From contig JAAYFK010000023.1 of the NCBI GenBank assembly GCA_012728275.1, positions 1 to 64,000 of the forward strand: a stretch of DNA of 64,000 nt, read 5' to 3'. How positions within the stretch are numbered: the first letter of the stretch is position 1; each line of letters begins with the position of its first letter. The translations under genes were made by a program, and so were the position numbers. This DNA is from Clostridiaceae bacterium (GTDB lineage: Bacteria > Bacillota > Clostridia > Saccharofermentanales > Saccharofermentanaceae). Of the stretch, positions 1-8,951 are shown in pieces. The notes beneath the pieces are model-generated. The model saw only the letters and a program-made list of their open reading frames with translations. It had not been told where the DNA came from and made no database searches.

Positions 1-94
1 ATATGATGTGACAATATATTGATTTTCGCTATCCTAAAGAATAATACATAGTATAATTATTACGTTTACTACTTATTTATTAAGGAGACTACGT

Positions 95-502
95 ATGGAT
101 AACACAATCGATGCATTGCTCAAGGAACGTTTTGGTCAGGACTCGTTAATATCATTAGCAACATTAGATGGTAATAAGCCAGCGGTTAGAACAATTGATG
201 CGATATATTATGATGGTGCTTTCTATGGCGTTACATATACTTTGTCTAATAAGATGAAACAGATAGCAATCAATTCTGATGTTGCGATTTGTGGAATGTG
301 GTTTACCGCTAATGCTGTTGCTAGTAATCTCGGACATGTGCTTAAGCCTGAGAACACTTCACTTTTTACAATTTTAAGAGATGCTTTCAGTAAATGGTAT
401 AGTGAAGGCGATGTCAATGAGGATGACGTTAACACTTGTATTATTAAGATTGTGCCTACTAGCGGAGTATTCGTTAAAGATGGTACTAGATACGAATTTT
501 AA
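95..502 (+). CDS. Pyridoxamine 5'-phosphate oxidase-like flavin-barrel protein
   Basis: A 135-residue protein with the look of the small FMN-binding split-barrel (PNPOx-like) family: an N-terminal helix, then strands around 'LISLATLDGNKPAVRTIDAIYYDGAF' type pattern (short hydrophobic strands at residues 17-23, 27-35, 38-47) and a second block ending in a charged C-terminus. Members bind flavin or heme-type cofactors and reduce small substrates; the substrate here cannot be told. AAGGAG lies 7 bases before the ATG. The gene is followed after 16 bases by the esterase gene, so the two may be co-transcribed. Family assignment is by overall pattern, not by a catalytic motif. Confidence 0.7.
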   Translation: MDNTIDALLKERFGQDSLISLATLDGNKPAVRTIDAIYYDGAFYGVTYTLSNKMKQIAINSDVAICGMWFTANAVASNLGHVLKPENTSLFTILRDAFSKWYSEGDVNEDDVNTCIIKIVPTSGVFVKDGTRYEF

Positions 503-518
503 GAAGAATATAGGTTGA

Positions 519-1718
519 ATGAATAGAAATAGTGATTATGCAAAATGGGTTGCATGTTGGGGCAATGCAACTTCCATAAAAGATTGTCTCGAAGCCCAAT
601 ATGCCAAGAATGTTACATTACGCTACCCGATAAAGATGTGCTTTTCGGGTAGTATGCTTCGTTTGCATTTCTCTAATAGGACAGGCATTGAGGACGTTAC
701 TCTAAGCGAAGTATACGTTAGTAAGACGAAGCTCACCTCTACAATTGAGGAGGAATCAAGTGTAGGAGTAACATTTAGCGGAAGAACAGCAGTAGTAATT
801 CCAAGCGGCGAGGAGATCGTTAGTGACGAGATAGCATTTGATGTAGTAGCTACTGAAAGTCTTTCTGTAAGCATATACTTAGGAGAATATACAAGTCTTA
901 GGGCTGGTACTCTTGTAACCGGACCTCTTTCATTAGGTTACTATTCTTATGGTAATCATGCGAAGGCAGGATCAATACCGATAGATTTAATGAGAAGAAC
1001 AAACTGGTTCTATTTTCTAAATACTATTGACGTGTTAACAAGCGAAGACAAGCATGCTCTAATTTGTTATGGTGATTCGATAACGGCTCAGGCTTGGCCA
1101 GATAATCTTTCGATTCTACTTGAAAAGAATAAGATTTATGACGTATCGGTTATTAGGCGCGCAATTTGTGGAACAAGAATTCTTCGTGAATATAATTGTA
1201 TTACTTATGCATCCTATGGACCAAAGGGAGAACGTCGATTTGATAATGAAACTGATGTTGCTGGAGCAGATGCAGTAATTATTCAGCATGGAATAAATGA
1301 CATTATTCATCCTGTTGGAACGCAAGTTAATGTTTTTAGACCATGGGAAGACTTGCCTACAGTTGATGAATTAGAACAAGCTGTAAACTCTTTGTATGTT
1401 GAGGTCGCTCGAGCCAAAGGGTTAAGTATAATATCAGGGACGTTACTTCCAATATATGGTTGGCGAACATATGAACCTATGCGTGAACAGATGAGAACGG
1501 AGTTTAACACTTGGCTTCGTAGCAGTAATATTTTTGATAAGTGTATTGATTTTGACAGAGCTTTGGCGCGTAAGTCAGATGTAAGACAATTTGTGGAAGA
1601 ATATGATAGTGGAGATCACTTACATCCTAGTAGTGATGGCTATAAACGAATGGCAAAAGAGGCATTAAATGTCCTTAAAGAAGGTATAAATGGCAAACCG
1701 TATTTCAAACAGGATTAA
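519..1718 (+). CDS. SGNH/GDSL-family hydrolase (esterase-like)
   Basis: A 399-residue protein with an N-terminal beta-rich domain (about residues 1-150) and a C-terminal SGNH hydrolase domain. The nucleophile block is GDSIT at residues 185-189 (Ser187), the oxyanion block is a GIND motif near residue 260, and the catalytic pair is in DHLHP (Asp366, His369). All catalytic parts are present, so an active esterase/deacetylase acting on an acylated sugar or similar is likely; the N-terminal domain may bind carbohydrate. No signal peptide is visible. The 3' end overlaps the MATE gene by 29 bases, so the two are translationally coupled. Confidence 0.85.
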   Translation: MNRNSDYAKWVACWGNATSIKDCLEAQYAKNVTLRYPIKMCFSGSMLRLHFSNRTGIEDVTLSEVYVSKTKLTSTIEEESSVGVTFSGRTAVVIPSGEEIVSDEIAFDVVATESLSVSIYLGEYTSLRAGTLVTGPLSLGYYSYGNHAKAGSIPIDLMRRTNWFYFLNTIDVLTSEDKHALICYGDSITAQAWPDNLSILLEKNKIYDVSVIRRAICGTRILREYNCITYASYGPKGERRFDNETDVAGADAVIIQHGINDIIHPVGTQVNVFRPWEDLPTVDELEQAVNSLYVEVARAKGLSIISGTLLPIYGWRTYEPMREQMRTEFNTWLRSSNIFDKCIDFDRALARKSDVRQFVEEYDSGDHLHPSSDGYKRMAKEALNVLKEGINGKPYFKQD

Positions 1719-3081
1719 GAAAGAGAAGGACAAGGGCTTATATAAGCAGCTTTTTTCTCTAGTTCTTCCTATAACACTTCAGAACTTAATGATGTCCCTA
1801 GTAAGTACTTCGGATGCTGTAATGTCGGGAATGTTAAATCAGGATAGCTTGTCAGCTGTTTCACTTGCGACTCAAGTTGCATTCATCAATAGCCTGTTTT
1901 TTGGTTCTTTTGTTGGTGGTGCGACAGTATTGGCCTCTCAGTATTGGGGTAAGAAGGACGAGAAGACAGTCGAAGATGTGTTTGCGGTTACTATGAGGTA
2001 TTCCTTAATTGTGGGGGCGATATTTTCCCTACTGACATTCTTGTTTCCAATGCAAATTATGCGTATCTTTACTGCTGATGTTACGCTAATTGAGATTGGG
2101 GCGTCATACTTGCGTATGGCTTCACTTTCTTATGTCTTGACTGGTATATCTCAAGCATTTCTTTGCATTATGAAGATTTGTGAGCATGCGACTCTTAGTT
2201 CGCTTATAGGTTCATCTTCGGTAGTAATCAATATTATACTCAATGCATTTTTGGTTTTTGGCCTAGTTGGATTTCCAAAAATGGGAGTTCAGGGCGCCGC
2301 TCTTGCAACAGTAATTGCCAAAGCAATTGAGTGTGTTTTTGCAGTATTCTTCATGTTCCGTGGAAAGTGTATAAGACTTCGTATTGAATTAGTTTTTCAT
2401 AGCGCGAGAAAAGTTGTAGATAGAGATTTTTGGCATTATACAATCCCCCTTTTGATTAATTATTTAGGCTGGGGGCTTGGAACAAGTATGTATTCGGTAA
2501 TTATGGGACATCTAGGTACAGACGCAACTGCCGCTAATTCTGTTGCTAATCTTTCTAGAAGTATTATAGCTAGCTTTTGCTGGGGTTTTGCTTCTGGATG
2601 CGGAATCATTATTGGTAATTTGCTTGGTCGAGGTGAGCTCGAAAAGGCGAAGAGATATGGCGGTAAGTTTGTAAGAGCATCTATATTTATTGGGACTTGT
2701 TCAGGTCTTGTTATTCTTGCACTTACGCCTGCAATTATGCATTTTGTGAAGCTATCAGATGTGGCGAAATCGTATCTTCTTGTGATGCTTATATTCTCAT
2801 CGTATTACATAATAGGAAATTCTCTCAATTCCACGATTATTTCCGGCATTTTCCCTGCTGGTGGTGATACGAAGTTTGGAATGATATGTGATTGTGTTAC
2901 CTTGTGGGCTTTTGTAGTGCCATTTGGTTTGCTAGCGGCTTTCGTTTTCAAATGGCCTGTTCTAGTTGTTGCATTTATCCTTACATTGGACGAGTTTGTT
3001 AAGATTCCGGCAGTCTATAAGCACTACATGAAGTATAAATGGGTTAGGAATATTACTCGAAAAGAAATGGAAAACAAGTAA
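1690..3081 (+). CDS. MATE family efflux transporter
   Basis: A 463-residue polytopic membrane protein of the multidrug and toxic compound extrusion family. The N-terminal half has the typical 'LPITLQNLMMSL' opening and the 'VSTSDAVMSG' segment, followed by about twelve hydrophobic segments in two homologous halves. MATE pumps export cationic or other small molecules in exchange for Na+ or H+. AAGAAGG lies 6 bases before the ATG, inside the esterase gene. The stop codon overlaps the start of the next gene by one base (TAATG), so the esterase, pump and methyltransferase look like one operon. Substrate is unknown. Confidence 0.93.
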   Translation: MANRISNRIKKEKDKGLYKQLFSLVLPITLQNLMMSLVSTSDAVMSGMLNQDSLSAVSLATQVAFINSLFFGSFVGGATVLASQYWGKKDEKTVEDVFAVTMRYSLIVGAIFSLLTFLFPMQIMRIFTADVTLIEIGASYLRMASLSYVLTGISQAFLCIMKICEHATLSSLIGSSSVVINIILNAFLVFGLVGFPKMGVQGAALATVIAKAIECVFAVFFMFRGKCIRLRIELVFHSARKVVDRDFWHYTIPLLINYLGWGLGTSMYSVIMGHLGTDATAANSVANLSRSIIASFCWGFASGCGIIIGNLLGRGELEKAKRYGGKFVRASIFIGTCSGLVILALTPAIMHFVKLSDVAKSYLLVMLIFSSYYIIGNSLNSTIISGIFPAGGDTKFGMICDCVTLWAFVVPFGLLAAFVFKWPVLVVAFILTLDEFVKIPAVYKHYMKYKWVRNITRKEMENK

Positions 3082-4139
3082 TGTGGGATTATTTAAAAAA
3101 TACTACTAAGCCAATAGTACTATATGGTACGGGTAATGGTGCTGATAAAATTCTTAATCAACTCTCAAAGGCAAGCATTAAAGTCTCCGGAGTTTTCGCA
3201 AGTGATGGTTTTGTGCGAAACCGGAGCTTTAGAGGTTATGAAGTTGAGTCCTATTCTGATATTAAAAAGAGACTAGGAGACGTCATCATACTTATGTGTT
3301 TTGGCTCTAATAGACAGGACGTTAGGTTAAATGTCGAGAAGTTAATGCAAGAGAATGAGTTTTATGTTCCTGATGTACCAGTATATGGTGATGTTATTTT
3401 CGACGCAAATTACTATGAAGACCATAAGTACGAGTTGGAATTAGTTAGATCTATGCTAGCGGATGAGTTATCGGTCAAGACCTTTGATGCGATAATGTCG
3501 TATAGGCTTAGTGGTGATATTAGCTATGTATTCGATTGTGAAGAAGAGGAAGAGAGGAAGCTAGACTTAATAAAGCTTCCCAAGGATAGTGAGTATCTTG
3601 ATTTAGGAGCATATAATGGCGATACTGTCGTCAAGTATTCTGAAGCTTTCAAGAATATTAGTTCGGTAATAGCAGTAGAGCCTGACTCTAAGAATTTTAA
3701 AAAATTGTGCAAGACTGTCGAGCAAATGAAATGTGGTCCTCAAGTTCAAGTAGTGAATGCGGTAGTATCAGACAAGGATGGTATGGCTTCACTAGTTTCT
3801 TCGAAGGGACGTGGCGTTCATGAGTTCTCGAATTTGGTTTGTGATGTTACAGCTTCTAACGTCGTGCCTTGTATTAGTGTGGATTCTCTTGTTCAAGACA
3901 GAATGGTTAATCTGATAAAGATGGACGTAGAAGGTAATGAGGGTATTGCAATTCAAGGAGCTATTGCGACTATAAGAAGATGCAATCCATACATGATAGT
4001 ATCATGCTATCATAGAAGTGAAGATATCCACGAGCTTCCTTTAAGGGTATTGGGCTTGAGTAACAGGTATGATATTTATCTAAGACATTCGCCTTCGATA
4101 CCTGCTTGGGATAGCGAATTCATCTTCGTACCGAAGTGA
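3081..4139 (+). CDS. FkbM family methyltransferase with N-terminal nucleotide-binding-like domain
   Basis: A 352-residue protein. Residues 12-100 resemble the small Rossmann-type domain often found on sugar-modifying enzymes (YGTGNGADKIL opening). Residues about 170-330 form a SAM-dependent FkbM methyltransferase: motif I is LDLGAYNGDT near residue 174, followed by a VEPD acidic motif that binds the ribose of SAM, and a KMDVEGNE block near residue 278. FkbM enzymes methylate hydroxyl groups of sugars or polyketides. It follows the MATE gene with one base of overlap. The acceptor is not known; a surface polysaccharide or exported small molecule would fit the neighbours. Confidence 0.85.
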   Translation: MWDYLKNTTKPIVLYGTGNGADKILNQLSKASIKVSGVFASDGFVRNRSFRGYEVESYSDIKKRLGDVIILMCFGSNRQDVRLNVEKLMQENEFYVPDVPVYGDVIFDANYYEDHKYELELVRSMLADELSVKTFDAIMSYRLSGDISYVFDCEEEEERKLDLIKLPKDSEYLDLGAYNGDTVVKYSEAFKNISSVIAVEPDSKNFKKLCKTVEQMKCGPQVQVVNAVVSDKDGMASLVSSKGRGVHEFSNLVCDVTASNVVPCISVDSLVQDRMVNLIKMDVEGNEGIAIQGAIATIRRCNPYMIVSCYHRSEDIHELPLRVLGLSNRYDIYLRHSPSIPAWDSEFIFVPK

Positions 4140-4152
4140 TTCCTCAAGGTAG

Positions 4153-4178
4153 TAAGGCTTACAATGCCTTATTTTATT
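4153..4178 (+). terminator. Weak hairpin after the FkbM gene
   Basis: A 6-bp stem (TAAGGC / GCCTTA) with a 7-base loop is followed by ATTTTATT, 13 bases after the methyltransferase stop codon. The stem is short, so it may be only a partial rho-independent terminator. The rest of the 166-base gap up to the XRE gene has two further small hairpins (GGGAA-GCGA-TTCCC near 4264 and GC-GAAA-GC near 4286) just before the next start. Confidence 0.4.
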
Positions 4179-4305
4179 GAAAAGCAACTGCCAGTTGACA
4201 GATTGAAAAGCTGGGTTTGTAGTGTGCAACCAGAGAAAAGAATATAGTTAACTCACAAAGCAAGGGAAGCGATTCCCGAAAATAAGCGAAAGCGAGATTG
4301 GTTAT

Positions 4306-5301
4306 ATGATTTTAGCAGACAAGATTATTAATGAAAGAAAAAAGAATGGTTGGTCGCAAGAAGAACTTGCTGATAAGTTAGGCGTAACGCGTCAATCGGT
4401 ATCAAAATGGGAGGGTGCTCAAGCTTCTCCAGACCTTCAACGAATTCTTCAAATGAGTGAGCTGTTTGGAGTTAGTACTGATTATCTGCTTAAAGATAAT
4501 TGCGAAGAAGTTAACTCTGATAACAAGGTAGTAGCTGACGCAAATACTAGTGCACATAGAGTATCTATGGAAGAGGCTAATGCTTTTCTTGATAATTCAA
4601 AAGAATCAGCACCTATGTACGCTTTAGGAACCTCATTATGTGTTTGCTCTCCTATAGCGTTGATTATTCTAGCAGGTGCGAGCGATTCAGGCATGCTTAG
4701 TATTTCCGAGAATGCAGCAGGTGGAATTGGCGTAGCTATATTGCTAACTCTAATAGCTATCGCCGTAGCTATATTCGTTACAACGGGATTGAAGGGTGAG
4801 AAGTATGATTATCTAGAGAACGAAGTAATTGAAACCGAATATGGCGTTGAAGGCATGGTTAAGGAACGCGATAATAAGTTTAGGAATAGGTTCACTAATA
4901 TGATTACTCTAGGTGTAGTTCTTTGTATCCTTGGTGTGGTGCCTATCTTCCTAGGTCTTGTATTTGACGAGAGCGATTTCTTTATGACAGTAATGATCGG
5001 ATTGCTATTTCTTATTGAATCTATTGGCACGCACTTTCTAGTATATGCTGGATGTATTAGGGGCAGTTTCCAGAAGCTTTTGCAAGAAGAGGACTACTCT
5101 GTTGATAACAAGACACGTATTCTAACGAAGACTGTAGCTTCAGCATATTGGATGATCGCTACTGCAATTTACTTGGGTTATAGCTTCATCACAAATAATT
5201 GGGGATTCTCTTGGATTGTTTGGCCAATAGCTGGTGTATTATTCCCGGTCGTTTATATGATCGCTAAGGCAATTGAGGATTCAAAGAAAAGCCAGAAGTA
5301 A
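4306..5301 (+). CDS. XRE-family helix-turn-helix regulator with membrane C-terminus
   Basis: A 331-residue protein. Residues 1-65 are a Cro/CI-type HTH: RKKNGWSQEELADKLGVTRQ with recognition helix 'TRQSVSKWE', then 'FGVSTDYLL'. After a linker of about 35 residues come several hydrophobic stretches: a pair near residues 105-165, a pair near 200-250 and a final pair near 285-325. This layout (HTH plus membrane segments) is common in Firmicutes and suggests a regulator that senses envelope conditions. No strong Shine-Dalgarno precedes the ATG; the assigned start gives the usual N-terminus of the family. It stands alone and ends in a strong terminator. The regulated genes are not known. Confidence 0.85.
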   Translation: MILADKIINERKKNGWSQEELADKLGVTRQSVSKWEGAQASPDLQRILQMSELFGVSTDYLLKDNCEEVNSDNKVVADANTSAHRVSMEEANAFLDNSKESAPMYALGTSLCVCSPIALIILAGASDSGMLSISENAAGGIGVAILLTLIAIAVAIFVTTGLKGEKYDYLENEVIETEYGVEGMVKERDNKFRNRFTNMITLGVVLCILGVVPIFLGLVFDESDFFMTVMIGLLFLIESIGTHFLVYAGCIRGSFQKLLQEEDYSVDNKTRILTKTVASAYWMIATAIYLGYSFITNNWGFSWIVWPIAGVLFPVVYMIAKAIEDSKKSQK

Positions 5302-5322
5302 AAGCAAGTATTTTGAACAATA

Positions 5323-5361
5323 AGAAAGGCTCATACATATTAGTTATGTGTGAGCCTTTTG
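5323..5361. terminator. Bidirectional rho-independent terminator
   Basis: A long stem (AAAGGCTCATACAT with ATGTGTGAGCCTTT) between two converging genes, with a T-run on the plus side and TTTCTTATT on the minus side. It can serve the XRE gene on the plus strand and the small membrane protein gene on the minus strand. Confidence 0.85.
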
Positions 5362-5390
5362 ATATTGAAAATTAACGTGCGAGAAAAACT

Positions 5391-5768
5391 TTATTCATCC
5401 ATCTTGGACTTGAGTATGTATTTTCTCTTTATCTCGGAATAAGCGTAATCGTGCTTAAAATCTTCGTTAATCGCACAAACCGCCTCGTACTCTCCTGGGT
5501 TAGCATTTACATAGGTAGCGCAGAACTTAGGCTTCGTTTGCAATTTGCGCTTGACATCCCAAGCTGAGATTTTATTAGGGATAATTCTCGAAAAAATGAT
5601 GAAAATAGCCAATCCAGCAACTACAGAAACGATAGCTAATGGTAATTCAGCTTCATTATAGGTGAAAAATTTAATTCCTAATATTATAAGAAAAGCAGCA
5701 ATCAAAGCGGATACTATTGAGCAAAGAGTTGCCCATATGGAGTAAGGATAAACCTTGTATACTATCAT
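5391..5768 (-). CDS. Small membrane protein of unknown function
   Basis: A 125-residue protein with two hydrophobic segments (about residues 10-35 and 43-60) followed by a soluble tail that begins with 'PNKISAWDVKRKL' and ends very basic and acidic. The tail could be a PH-like or small beta domain, but I do not recognise a family with certainty. The start chosen is the ATG at 5768, which has GGAGG 8 bases upstream; the frame can be extended ten codons further without a ribosome binding site. Its 3' end faces the XRE gene across a shared terminator. Confidence 0.65.
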   Translation of the reverse strand: MIVYKVYPYSIWATLCSIVSALIAAFLIILGIKFFTYNEAELPLAIVSVVAGLAIFIIFSRIIPNKISAWDVKRKLQTKPKFCATYVNANPGEYEAVCAINEDFKHDYAYSEIKRKYILKSKMDE

Positions 5769-5892
5769 GGTGGAATCCTCCAATAAAAAATTCGACAATA
5801 ATTTGATAATAAATCGTTAAGCAATATTAAATATAATATATATTGCTGAACTTTGTCAATTGAACGGGTCTAACAGATACAGCAGGCACCAA

Positions 5893-7440
5893 TTAACCTA
5901 CAACAACTCCATTCTTGACATATTTAAGTGAAGGTAGATATTGAACACAGAAGTAAGCCCAATTGCCATCCTCACCATAGTTTCCAGTCTCCATAACATA
6001 TGTGAAGTTGTCGATAGTAATCTCTCCCCAGAAGTGTTGGAATCTGACATCGGGCTGATTTGATTTATGGCGCTGACCTTGTACGAGCGTAGCTTCATAT
6101 CCTAACCAGCAAAGCATCTCGACCATAGCTCCGTTATATCTGTCACACTGCCCAATTCGAGCCTCAAATATTGATTGAGCATAACCCATACCCGAAACCA
6201 CTCCATTTAGAGCATTTGTAGCATATGTTACATTGCGATTAATCCAATAGAGAGTATACACTGCCTTCTGCGCTGCGGTCCAATCACTTTGAAAATGAGA
6301 ATTAGCGAAGTTCGAAAGCGCCGCTATATCTCTAGCAGTCAAATTTATTCTAGTATTCCGAGGAACAGGGACGCTTCCTCTAGCGTCCATTAAGTAATAG
6401 TAATTATGAGGATTAAGTGTCGCTGATTCCATAAGAGGCATTGAAGCTACGCATTTTGAATTAGCAAATCTAACAAAATCATCTGTAATAATGCTGTCAT
6501 GTATTCCAACTTCTCGACCACAAATAATACCATTTGCACAACATTTCTCGAAGAACTCTTGAGAATCAGCAAATCCGCTAAATAAATTAGATATGTCGCC
6601 ACCCCAACGAAGATAACCTACCCAATATGTAAGTTCAGAATAACTAGCTGTTCTATCTAGAAAAACCTCGTAGAAAATACTAACAATATCATAGTCATCC
6701 ATGTCTTCAATATTGCTAGCAAATTCGGAACTAAAGAAGAAACCAAAAGCGACATCCTTACCCGTCGCTCTTTGTGAAGCTAACTTTAAACACCAATCGT
6801 TTATACCACTCTCGTCGCCTTCACGACCTAAGCACTCCTCATAAAGGCTAGTAACAAAATTAGTAATTCCATCAGAAATAGGAGGAATAATAGTAGCTGT
6901 TCCAGTTCCTCCAGATAGAATTCCATAAGACAGGCAAGTGTTAGCCCATTCAGTTGAATTAATGAAGCCGCTAATAATACTGTCTCTTGATTGACCATTA
7001 TTAAGTTGTGATACCCAGTACTCAAAACCTTCTGGGTCTGGCTCTCTATCGAAAAAAATCGAGTAAAGAATACTTACATAATCCTCGTTACTTAGTCCAC
7101 GAGAAATAAACTCTGGACTATTTAAAAAGCCATTGGCCACTGTGGCACCATCTGACATACCGCCCTCAAGTCGAGAACACCAATCAGAATATCCAGCTGA
7201 ATCAGGTTCTCTTTCCAATGCTAGACGATATAATCTAGTGACAAAACCACCAACACCGGTGTCAGAAGAAACGAGGATTGGATCCTCAGCTGTAATATAT
7301 GGAAGACTATCGATGAATTCTCGCATCTGTTTGTATTCATCGTTTGCTTTACTAGCAAAAACATTAAATGCAAAGGCATTTACTGTCAAAAAAACTACAA
7401 GAAATAATGACAAAAATCGTTTAAGTAAACTCACTCTCAT
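5893..7440 (-). CDS. Exported protein with four DUF4214 repeats and a transglutaminase-like domain
   Basis: A 515-residue protein. Residues 1-30 are a signal peptide (basic start, hydrophobic core, AxA-type end 'VFASKA'). Four DUF4214 units follow at about residues 64-111, 117-165, 190-240 and 248-296, each with the 'LYxxxLxREPDxxGxxxW' style core and a closing 'GFxxSxEF'. Units 1 and 3 resemble each other, as do 2 and 4, suggesting duplication of a pair. Residues about 385-500 look like a transglutaminase-like cysteine peptidase/ligase fold: Cys432 in GQCDRYNG, His469 in QHFWGE, and a possible third residue near 484-487. DUF4214 occurs in secreted and surface-layer proteins. TAAGGAG lies 5 bases from the ATG. 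A role in cell-surface protein processing is an inference. Confidence 0.85.
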   Translation of the reverse strand: MRVSLLKRFLSLFLVVFLTVNAFAFNVFASKANDEYKQMREFIDSLPYITAEDPILVSSDTGVGGFVTRLYRLALEREPDSAGYSDWCSRLEGGMSDGATVANGFLNSPEFISRGLSNEDYVSILYSIFFDREPDPEGFEYWVSQLNNGQSRDSIISGFINSTEWANTCLSYGILSGGTGTATIIPPISDGITNFVTSLYEECLGREGDESGINDWCLKLASQRATGKDVAFGFFFSSEFASNIEDMDDYDIVSIFYEVFLDRTASYSELTYWVGYLRWGGDISNLFSGFADSQEFFEKCCANGIICGREVGIHDSIITDDFVRFANSKCVASMPLMESATLNPHNYYYLMDARGSVPVPRNTRINLTARDIAALSNFANSHFQSDWTAAQKAVYTLYWINRNVTYATNALNGVVSGMGYAQSIFEARIGQCDRYNGAMVEMLCWLGYEATLVQGQRHKSNQPDVRFQHFWGEITIDNFTYVMETGNYGEDGNWAYFCVQYLPSLKYVKNGVVVG

Positions 7441-7483
7441 ATTGTCTCCTTACTTAAGCAAGATTATGACTATTTTAGTTTTC

Positions 7484-7489
7484 ATTATA
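7484..7489 (-). promoter_or_regulatory. Possible extended -10 element for the DUF4214 gene
   Basis: On the minus strand the sequence reads TGTTATAAT, an extended -10 (TGn-TATAAT), about 45 bases upstream of the DUF4214 gene start. No good -35 is seen at 17 bases, as is usual for extended -10 promoters. Confidence 0.35.
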
Positions 7490-7563
7490 ACATCGTGTGA
7501 ACGAATGAGGTATTTATAAGTATAATACTTGTTAAGGAAATGATAAGGAAGTGATAAGAAATT

Positions 7564-7737
7564 ATGAATTATTGTTCGAGCTGTTCAAATAACATATGGG
7601 ATGACGAGATGCAGTCTTATATTTGCGAGGCTCCATTTGATCAAGACTTAATTGAGAAGATGTCCTACGATAACAAGAGGCGTTGCCCATTCTATGTTGA
7701 AGACGCTGAGTATAAGACAGCAAAAAAACAGCTTTAA
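7564..7737 (+). CDS. DUF6472-like four-cysteine mini-protein
   Basis: A 57-residue protein read directly from the sequence: it opens MNYCSSCSN, has a third Cys in 'YICEAP', a fourth in 'RRCPFYV' and ends 'YKTAKKQL'. The arrangement (CxxC near the start, a YxC in the middle, a CPFY/CPYY and a terminal 'Y-K-x-x-[RK]-K-Q' tail) matches the small DUF6472 proteins seen in many Clostridia, which probably bind a metal through the four cysteines. AAGGAAG lies 12 bases before the ATG. It is flanked by two minus-strand genes and would be transcribed alone. Function unknown. Confidence 0.75.
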   Translation: MNYCSSCSNNIWDDEMQSYICEAPFDQDLIEKMSYDNKRRCPFYVEDAEYKTAKKQL

Positions 7738-7797
7738 CGACTTATCCGAGTTATGAACATCAAGTTAGTGACAACACTCAATTAGTACAATAGAATG

Positions 7798-8493
7798 CTA
7801 CTTATCCTTGCTTGAAGTCATTGACCTATAAACATCTGCTGGTAGCATAGGTGACATAAGCTCGTTCATTGTATATTCTGAGATTTTGCCATTAGAAGCA
7901 AATTCAGAACCTGCTTTTCTCACCATCTCTAAGTAAGGAATAGTAAGAGGTTTTGCATCCTCAATAGATAGCAAAGGTGCTTCAACGCAGATAATTCGAG
8001 GATAGTCTTTTCGAGCAAAAAGCATTTCGAATTGCAAAAGAAGAGCGTCATAGTTGCCTTTTATGTTTGGGAACCCACAACCGCTAATCAACATAAATTG
8101 GATATCCTTCTTTTGCCTGTCAGGGTGATATGTTGTGCCATCTTCATTAGCCTTTTGTTCAGGACATGTTAGTGGAAGAAGCCTGTCTATCAAGGCTTTA
8201 CCTATAGAAGGGAAGCCAAAGCAGTACAATGGAGTAGACCAAATAACTAAGTCAGCGGATGTAATCTTAGTAAGTAAATCGTTGACGTCATCATCTTGGC
8301 AACATATGCCTGGAGATACTGCCCAACATGAGTAGCAGCCGAAGCAATGGTTAATTTTCTTATCTACAAGATTCTCATAAATAATGTCAGTAGTAGGATC
8401 CGTCATACATAAACCTTCGAGAAATGCTCTTGAAATTTTTAGGCAATCGCTCATGTCTCCTTTAGGTGAACAATTCAGAACAAGTACTTTCAT
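7798..8493 (-). CDS. Flavodoxin-fold NAD(P)H-dependent FMN reductase family protein
   Basis: A 231-residue protein with the flavodoxin-like fold: strand one with the FMN-phosphate loop 'VLNCSPKGDMSD' at residues 4-15, a 'GCYSCW' pair of cysteines near residue 53 that is typical of multimeric flavodoxin reductases, and 'STPLYCFGFPS' near residue 90 that contacts the flavin ring. The C-terminal third is helical. Such enzymes reduce iron, quinones or nitro compounds with NAD(P)H and FMN. GGAGG lies 8 bases upstream of the ATG. The electron acceptor is not known. Confidence 0.88.
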   Translation of the reverse strand: MKVLVLNCSPKGDMSDCLKISRAFLEGLCMTDPTTDIIYENLVDKKINHCFGCYSCWAVSPGICCQDDDVNDLLTKITSADLVIWSTPLYCFGFPSIGKALIDRLLPLTCPEQKANEDGTTYHPDRQKKDIQFMLISGCGFPNIKGNYDALLLQFEMLFARKDYPRIICVEAPLLSIEDAKPLTIPYLEMVRKAGSEFASNGKISEYTMNELMSPMLPADVYRSMTSSKDK

Positions 8494-8588
8494 ATTGGAA
8501 TCCTCCTATTTAATTCTTCATTATTTAATTATATACTTACGTAAAACACAAAGCGCAAGCAAAATGAAGTTTTCTAAGGAGAATGACT

Positions 8589-8900
8589 ATGGATGGAGAA
8601 GAATCCTATTTTGATGGTGGTTTACTTCAATTGATTGGTTGGAGAATACTTGGAGCACTAATTACTACTCTGACTTTAGGTATTTGCTTTCCTTGGGCAT
8701 GTTGCATGATATACAACTGGGAAGTTAAGCATACGGTAATTAATGGAAGAAGACTTATGTTTACTGGTACGGCTATGCAATTATTTGGAAGTTGGATTAA
8801 GTGGCTTCTTCTTACAATTATTACGCTTGGTATCTATAGCTTCTGGCTCAATATAGCGCTTATCAAGTGGAAGACTAAACACATTACTTATGCTGAATAA
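8589..8900 (+). CDS. Small membrane protein, DUF898/YjgN-like
   Basis: A 103-residue protein with two hydrophobic segments, each carrying the phrase 'T-L-G-I' and followed by Trp-rich ends ('CFPWAC', 'YSFWLN'), ending 'KWKTKH'. This repeated 'LGIY/CxxW' layout is that of small YjgN (DUF898)-type inner-membrane proteins. The start is taken at 8589 because AAGGA lies 8 bases before it; the ATG two codons earlier sits only two bases from the Shine-Dalgarno. Function unknown. Confidence 0.7.
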   Translation: MDGEESYFDGGLLQLIGWRILGALITTLTLGICFPWACCMIYNWEVKHTVINGRRLMFTGTAMQLFGSWIKWLLLTIITLGIYSFWLNIALIKWKTKHITYAE

Positions 8901-8951
8901 TTGGCATCTAATTGATGCATACCAAATCACAAAAGAAGAAGGATAATTTAC

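Noticed and set aside
7133..7519. A 128-codon plus-strand frame over the start of the DUF4214 gene
   Set aside because: It is antisense to a well-supported exported protein and has no ribosome site or recognisable domain.
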